Source of the DNA: JBKHJZ01 sp046537875
GTDB lineage: Bacteria > Actinomycetota > Acidimicrobiia > Acidimicrobiales > VFJN01
NCBI GenBank assembly: GCA_046537875.1
Contig: JBKHJZ010000127.1
Coordinates: 1 to 9,570 of the forward strand
DNA length: 9,570 nt
Direction: 5' to 3'
Part shown: one piece after another, positions 6,013-9,570 of the stretch
Layout of the letters: every line of letters begins with the position of its first letter
Position numbering within the stretch: the stretch's first letter is position 1
The notes under the pieces: generated by a model
What the model saw: only the letters and a program-made list of their open reading frames with translations
Told to the model about the DNA's origin: nothing
The model's database searches: none
Made by a program: the position numbers and the translations under genes

Positions 6013-7263
6013 CTACCGGCGCGGGGTGACGGCCTCCCGGAAGGGGACGTCGCCGTCGCCGCGGGGTTCGCGCGGAAGGCCGAGCGCGCGCTCCCCGATG
6101 ATGTTGCCCTGCACCTGGTCGGTCCCGCCGGCGATGCGCAGCGACGGGGAGTGGAGGAACCGGCGCAGCCACATGGCCACGGCCGCCGGCTCCCCGTCGC
6201 CCCCGTCGCCCCCGCCGTCCCCGGCCACCATGCCGGCCGGCCCCTGCACGGCGATGGCGGCCTCGGTGAGGGCCTTCATGTAGCGGGCGAAGGCCAGCTT
6301 CATCACCGATGCCTCCACCCCGGGGGACCGGCCCTGGCTGAGCGCGGTCTGCGACCGGTAGCGGAGGAAGCGGAGCACCTCGGCCCGCACGTGGGTGTCG
6401 ACGATGGCCTGGCGGAGCACGGGATCGTCCGTCCGGCCGAAGCGCCGCGCCAGTGCCACGAGGCCGGCGGGCGTCACCCCGGTGCCGCCCGCGATCGACG
6501 ACCGCTCGCTGGCCAGCGTGGTGCGCGCCACCGCCCAGCCGTTGCCCTCCCCACCGAGGAGGTCGCTCCCCGGGATCCGGACGCCGTCGAGGAACACCTC
6601 GGAGAAGTGGCTCTCCCCCGTCATCTGGCGCAGCGGTCGAACGTCGATCCCCGGCGCGGTCATGTCGAGGACGAAGTAGCTGATGCCCGCGTGCTTGGGC
6701 ACGTCCCAGCTCGTGCGGGCGAGCAGCATGCCCCAGCGCGCCCGGTCGGGCGACGAGGTCCACACCTTCTGGCCGCGGACCACCCAACCGTCGCCGTCGC
6801 GCTCCGCCCGGGTGGTGAGGCTGGCGAGGTCGGAGCCGGCACCTGGCTCGCTGAACAGCTGGCACCAGAGGTCGTCACCCCGGAGCATCGGACCGAGGAG
6901 CCGCCGGCGCTGCTCGTCGGTCCCGTGGGCGAGGATCGTCGGCCCCGCCATGCCGATCGACACCATGAACGCCCCGGTGGAGACCCCGAAGCGCGCCTGC
7001 TCCTGGTCGAAGATCACCTGCTCGATGGGGCGGCCGCCCCGGCCGCCGTACTCCCGTGGCCATGTGATCCCCGCCCAGCCGCCGTCGTGGAGGCGCCGCT
7101 GCCACGCCCGGCAGCGCCGGAGGTAGGTGTCCTCGTCGTAGGCGTCGCTCCAGAGCCCCAGCGAGAAGTCGTCGGGGTGGCCCTTGGGGATGGCGTTGGC
7201 CTCGAGCCAGGCGCGCGCCTCGGCGCGGAACGCCGCCTCCTCCGGGGTGTCGTCGATGTCCAC
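6013..7263 (-). CDS. Acyl-CoA dehydrogenase (FadE family)
   Basis: A 416-residue acyl-CoA dehydrogenase, FAD-dependent, catalysing alpha,beta-desaturation of an acyl-CoA. Visible features: an N-terminal helical domain with WPREYGG (68-74), the FAD/substrate strand FSEPGAGSDLASL (137-149), W168-T-S, and the C-terminal FAD motif AGGTDQVQGNIIGERALGLPR (378-398). E253 in the SER segment lies on the helix where IVD-like and steroid FadE26-like enzymes carry the catalytic Glu, but this placement is by eye. A Gly/Asp-rich insertion at about 348-358 is unusual. Several steroid FadE enzymes work as heterotetramers of two neighbouring genes. No partner is present here. The chosen start is the GTG at 7263 (VDIDDTPEEA), because the upstream in-frame sequence is low-quality and crosses the KstR-like palindrome. 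First gene of the FadE-TetR-ADH operon, divergent from WS/DGAT. Confidence 0.9.
   Translation of the reverse strand: MDIDDTPEEAAFRAEARAWLEANAIPKGHPDDFSLGLWSDAYDEDTYLRRCRAWQRRLHDGGWAGITWPREYGGRGGRPIEQVIFDQEQARFGVSTGAFMVSIGMAGPTILAHGTDEQRRRLLGPMLRGDDLWCQLFSEPGAGSDLASLTTRAERDGDGWVVRGQKVWTSSPDRARWGMLLARTSWDVPKHAGISYFVLDMTAPGIDVRPLRQMTGESHFSEVFLDGVRIPGSDLLGGEGNGWAVARTTLASERSSIAGGTGVTPAGLVALARRFGRTDDPVLRQAIVDTHVRAEVLRFLRYRSQTALSQGRSPGVEASVMKLAFARYMKALTEAAIAVQGPAGMVAGDGGGDGGDGEPAAVAMWLRRFLHSPSLRIAGGTDQVQGNIIGERALGLPREPRGDGDVPFREAVTPRR
6193..6219. repeat. Short tandem repeat inside the acyl-CoA dehydrogenase gene
   Basis: CCCGTCGCC occurs twice in tandem (6193-6201, 6202-6210) followed by a degenerate third copy, CCCGCCGTC. 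Read in frame on the minus strand it encodes the Gly/Asp-rich run near residues 348-358. The period of 9 is a multiple of 3, so copy changes would keep the frame. Confidence 0.6.
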
Positions 7264-7274
7264 GGCCCCGAGAC

Positions 7275-7288
7275 TAGAACGCGTTCTA
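7275..7288. promoter_or_regulatory. Candidate KstR-type operator, perfect palindrome
   Basis: TAGAACGCGTTCTA is a perfect 14-bp palindrome. It fits the KstR consensus TNNAACNNGTTNNA at all fixed positions. It lies 11 bases upstream of the acyl-CoA dehydrogenase GTG, in the 205-bp divergent gap with WS/DGAT, and would give autoregulation of the TetR gene in the same operon. Control of WS/DGAT is also possible but the site is about 180 bases from that start. Confidence 0.75.
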
Positions 7289-7429
7289 CCTGGGCGCGCT
7301 CGTCCCCGCCGCCTGTCGCGCTCCACACCCCGGCGCCCAGATGGGGTCCGGCCGGGGAGGCCACCCGCTCGGCGCGCATCCGACGCATCGGCGGACGGCC
7401 GGTGTGGGTACGAGCGACTCACATCCCCC

Positions 7430-7450
7430 CGGCAGCACGAGACGCTGCCG
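7430..7450 (+). repeat. Inverted repeat CGGCAGC-N7-GCTGCCG in the WS/DGAT leader
   Basis: Perfect 7-base arms around ACGAGAC, ending 8 bases before the GGAGGAG ribosome site of WS/DGAT. In the transcript it would be a stable hairpin next to the ribosome site. On DNA it could be an operator. The rest of the 205-bp divergent gap (7289-7429) shows no clear promoter boxes. Confidence 0.45.
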
Positions 7451-7468
7451 AGCGAGCTGGAGGAGATC

Positions 7469-8902
7469 GTGGAGCGGTTGTCGGGGCTCGACTCAGCGTT
7501 CCTGTCCTTCGAGACACCGGCGATGCACCTGCACGTCGCCATGACGGCCGTCGTCGACCCCCGGACGATGGCGCAGCCCTACGAGTCCTCCACCCTCGAG
7601 CGCTTCATCGCCGAGCGGCTGCTGCGCGTGCCGTCGCTGCGCCGGCGGGTGGTGGACGCACCGCTCCGGCTGAACCACCCCGTGTGGGCCGAGGACCGGC
7701 GCATCGATCCCGGCGCCCACATCCGGCGCCACGTCCTGCCACCGCCCGGTGGCGCGAGGGAGCTCGGCGAGCTCACGGCCGCGATCGTGGGTGTGCCGCT
7801 CGACCGGTCGCGCCCCCTCTGGGAGGTCCACGTGGTCGAGGGCCTGGCCGACGGCAACGTGGCCATCATCGGCAAGGTGCACCACTGCGCGGTGGACGGC
7901 GTGTCCGGCGCCGAGCTGTTCGTCAACCTGTTCGATCTCGAGCCGCGGCCCACGGCGCCGCGCGACGTCGTCGGGCCGGTACGCGAGGGGGCCGGGACGC
8001 CCGAGCGGCAGATCCCGTCGCAGGTCGACACGGTGGGTCACGCCCTGCTGTCGCAGGTGCGTCGCACGCTCGCTCTCCCGGCTCTCGTCGGCCGGACCGC
8101 GCGGACCGTCGGCGAGCTGGTGCTGCGCCATCGCGACCCGTCGGTGATCGCGGGCGCGGTGCCGCTGCGGGCCCCGCGAACCCCGTGGAACGCGGCGATC
8201 ACCCCCCGACGCACGGTCGCCTTCGCCCGCGTCAGCCTCGACGAGGTCAAGCAGGTCAAGAACGCGTTCGGCATCACCGTCAACGACGTGGTGCTCGGGG
8301 TCGTGGGAGGTGCCGTCCGCCGCTACCTGATGGAGCGGGGAGGCCTACCCGACGAGCCCCTCGTCGGCATGTGCCCGGTCTCGGTGCGAACCGAGGACGA
8401 GGCGGGTCGGCCCGGAAACCGGATCTCCGCCATGTTCGTCCACCTGCGCACCGACATCGCGGACGCCGCGATGCGGCTGCGGGCCATCGCTGCGGCGACG
8501 AGGGGCGCCAAGGACGACCACGACGCCATCGGCGCGCGGTTCCTGCAGCGCTGGGCCGAGCACGCTGCGCCCGCGACGTTCGCACGCGCCGCGCGCCTCT
8601 ACTCCCGCCTCAACCTGGCCGACCGCCATCCGCCGGTGCACAACTTGATCGTCTCCAACGTGCCGGGGCCGCCGTTCCCCCTCTACCTCGCCGGGGCCCG
8701 GCTGGTGGCCAGCTACCCGATGGGCCCCGTCATGGAGGGCGCCGGCCTCAACGTGACCGTGCTGTCGTATCTGAATCAGATCGACTTCGGCTTCCTCGCC
8801 TGCGCCGACCTGGTCCCCGACGTGTGGGAGATGGTGGACCACGTCGACGGCGCGATGGCCGAGCTGCGCGAGGCCGCCTCGTCGGTCACCCCACCGGCCT
8901 GA
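7469..8902 (+). CDS. Wax ester synthase/diacylglycerol acyltransferase (WS/DGAT)
   Basis: A 477-residue bacterial WS/DGAT, the usual length. It transfers a fatty acyl group from acyl-CoA to diacylglycerol or a fatty alcohol, giving storage triacylglycerol or wax ester, at the inner face of the membrane. The N-terminal LSGLDSAFL is typical, PLWEVHVVEGL is at 116-126, the catalytic HHxxxDG motif is H138-H-C-A-V-D143-G144, the ND motif is at 272-273 (TVNDVVL), and the C-terminal VSNVPGP and PMGPVMEGAGLNVTVLSY elements are intact. No signal peptide is seen. The GTG start at 7469 was chosen over far-upstream codons: GGAGGAG precedes it by 3 bases and homologues start MERLSGLD-like. It is divergent from the acyl-CoA dehydrogenase operon. 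A preferred acceptor (alcohol or diacylglycerol) cannot be read from the sequence. Confidence 0.94.
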   Translation: MERLSGLDSAFLSFETPAMHLHVAMTAVVDPRTMAQPYESSTLERFIAERLLRVPSLRRRVVDAPLRLNHPVWAEDRRIDPGAHIRRHVLPPPGGARELGELTAAIVGVPLDRSRPLWEVHVVEGLADGNVAIIGKVHHCAVDGVSGAELFVNLFDLEPRPTAPRDVVGPVREGAGTPERQIPSQVDTVGHALLSQVRRTLALPALVGRTARTVGELVLRHRDPSVIAGAVPLRAPRTPWNAAITPRRTVAFARVSLDEVKQVKNAFGITVNDVVLGVVGGAVRRYLMERGGLPDEPLVGMCPVSVRTEDEAGRPGNRISAMFVHLRTDIADAAMRLRAIAAATRGAKDDHDAIGARFLQRWAEHAAPATFARAARLYSRLNLADRHPPVHNLIVSNVPGPPFPLYLAGARLVASYPMGPVMEGAGLNVTVLSYLNQIDFGFLACADLVPDVWEMVDHVDGAMAELREAASSVTPPA

Positions 8903-8932
8903 CGGCAGGCCCCGGGCGCCGGGGCGGTCAGG
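8898..8932 (+). terminator. Strong hairpin at the end of WS/DGAT
   Basis: GCCCCGG (8909-8915) and CCGGGGC (8919-8925) form a stem around a 3-base loop, and CCTGAC (8898-8903) with GTCAGG (8927-8932) can extend it. It overlaps the WS/DGAT stop codon. No T-run follows, so it may terminate in the high-GC fashion or only lower read-through into the methyltransferase gene. Confidence 0.4.
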
Positions 8933-8970
8933 AACCCGCTCGTGGCGCTCACCCCGTACGGTCCCCGACC

Positions 8971-9516
8971 GTGGCCGAAGACGACCGCATCCGCTGGGAC
9001 CAACGGTACGCGGGTCTCGGACCCGCCCCGCCCGAGGCCACCGGTCCTCCCCCGCTGCTCGCCGCCCATGAGCACCTGTTCCCCACCTCGGGACGCGCCC
9101 TCGATGTCGCCTGCGGGCGGGGGCGCGAGGCGGTGTGGCTGGCGCACCGGGGGCTGGAGGTCTGGGGGCTCGACATCTCCGCCGTCGCCATCGGCCAGGC
9201 CCGCGAGCTGGCACGACGCCGCGGGGTCGCCGAGCGGTGCAGGTTCGACGTGGTTGATCTCGACCACGGCCTCCCCGACGGCCCTGCGGTCGACCTCGTC
9301 CTCTGCCACAGGTTCCGGGACCGTCGCCTCGACCGGGCGATCGTCCGGCGTCTGGTCCCCGGCGGCCTGCTGGCCGTGGTGGCGCTGAGCGAGGTCGGCG
9401 CCGGCCCGGGACCATTCCGGGTCGCCCCCGGCGAGCTGACGGCGGCGTTCGCCGACCTCGACGTGATCGCGTCGGGCGAGGAACGCGGCGAGGCATGGCT
9501 GCTGGCCCGGGCCTGA
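8971..9516 (+). CDS. Class I SAM-dependent methyltransferase
   Basis: A 181-residue Rossmann-fold methyltransferase. Motif I is ALDVACGRG (43-51), the acidic residue ending beta-2 is D68 (GLDIS), the beta-4 region is AVDLVLCHRF (106-115), and LVPGGLLAVV (128-137) is the post-II/III strand. The N-terminal RIRWDQRYAG is typical of small methyltransferases of the TehB/thiopurine-like group, which act on small molecules, but the substrate is not shown. The start is taken at GTG 8971 because it gives this N-terminus and no in-frame start lies nearby upstream. No convincing ribosome site is visible. It lies 68 bases after WS/DGAT on the same strand, separated by a GC hairpin. Nothing ties it functionally to the lipid genes apart from position. 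Confidence 0.82.
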   Translation: MAEDDRIRWDQRYAGLGPAPPEATGPPPLLAAHEHLFPTSGRALDVACGRGREAVWLAHRGLEVWGLDISAVAIGQARELARRRGVAERCRFDVVDLDHGLPDGPAVDLVLCHRFRDRRLDRAIVRRLVPGGLLAVVALSEVGAGPGPFRVAPGELTAAFADLDVIASGEERGEAWLLARA

Positions 9517-9570
9517 CGGTCGGCCGGCGGGGCCCGGCGCAGTGCGGGAGCGGGTCAGCCCGACTGTGCC

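Noticed and set aside
7184..7468. N-terminal extension of WS/DGAT from an upstream ATG
   Set aside because: The extension is Arg/Ser-rich, overlaps the divergent gene and the palindrome, and the GTG at 7469 has a strong ribosome site and the expected family N-terminus.
7922..7935. GTCAACCTGTTCGA, partial match to the KstR pattern
   Set aside because: Within WS/DGAT coding sequence, first T missing, poor symmetry outside the core. Explained by codons for Val-Asn-Leu-Phe.
8258..8271. AAGAACGCGTTCGG, a core AACGCGTT like the KstR pattern
   Set aside because: Lies inside WS/DGAT coding sequence (Lys-Asn-Ala-Phe), and both outer T/A positions are wrong. Probably chance.
5983..9516. Open plus-strand frame of 1177 codons spanning dehydrogenase, WS/DGAT and methyltransferase regions
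   Set aside because: Only its last 181 codons (from 8971) show a protein family. The rest is antisense or out of frame to the dehydrogenase and WS/DGAT genes.
9555..9570. Possible C-terminal end of a further minus-strand gene (Ala-Gln-Ser-Gly-stop)
   Set aside because: Only four codons before the window edge. A TGA there could be chance, so it cannot be supported.

Overview
The window reads as chromosomal DNA of a high-GC actinobacterium (roughly 70% G+C by eye, strong third-position G/C bias, GTG starts, stop/start overlaps). The gene content is a small lipid- and steroid-type catabolic locus: a KstR-like TetR regulator, an acyl-CoA dehydrogenase, a zinc alcohol dehydrogenase, two lipid-transfer-type thiolases with two DUF35 OB-fold partners, a hydroxysteroid-dehydrogenase-like SDR, and a WS/DGAT acyltransferase. 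This combination is known from mycolic-acid actinobacteria and also occurs in Acidimicrobiia-like lineages. I cannot fix the lineage from the sequence alone.

Layout. Five genes on the minus strand form one tight operon, in transcription order: degenerate DUF35 protein (4050-3580), zinc-ribbon DUF35 protein (3583-3062), thiolase 1 (3062-2004), thiolase 2 (2004-850) and SDR (786-37). The first four overlap by 1 to 4 bases. The order and protein sizes resemble the Rv3521-Rv3522(ltp4)-Rv3523(ltp3) block of Mycobacterium tuberculosis as I remember it, with the DUF35 part encoded as two genes. A second minus-strand operon upstream runs acyl-CoA dehydrogenase (7263-6013), KstR-like TetR (6008-5397), zinc alcohol dehydrogenase (5306-4224). 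On the plus strand, divergent from it, are WS/DGAT (7469-8902) and a class I methyltransferase (8971-9516).

Regulation. A perfect 14-bp palindrome, TAGAACGCGTTCTA, lies at 7275-7288 between the dehydrogenase and WS/DGAT genes. It fits the published KstR operator pattern TNNAACNNGTTNNA exactly. A one-mismatch copy, GAGAACCTGTTCCA on the minus strand, lies at 4069-4082 just ahead of the DUF35/thiolase operon. The regulator encoded between the two sites has a KstR-like DNA-binding domain. The simplest model is a local, self-regulated KstR-type regulon. It would control CoA-thioester side-chain oxidation (dehydrogenase, then thiolase/DUF35 carbon-carbon cleavage), alcohol and hydroxysteroid oxidation (ADH, SDR) and possibly storage-lipid acyl transfer (WS/DGAT).

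Every intergenic gap is under about 210 bases. Several hold inverted repeats, listed separately. I found no RNA gene, mobile element or CRISPR array.
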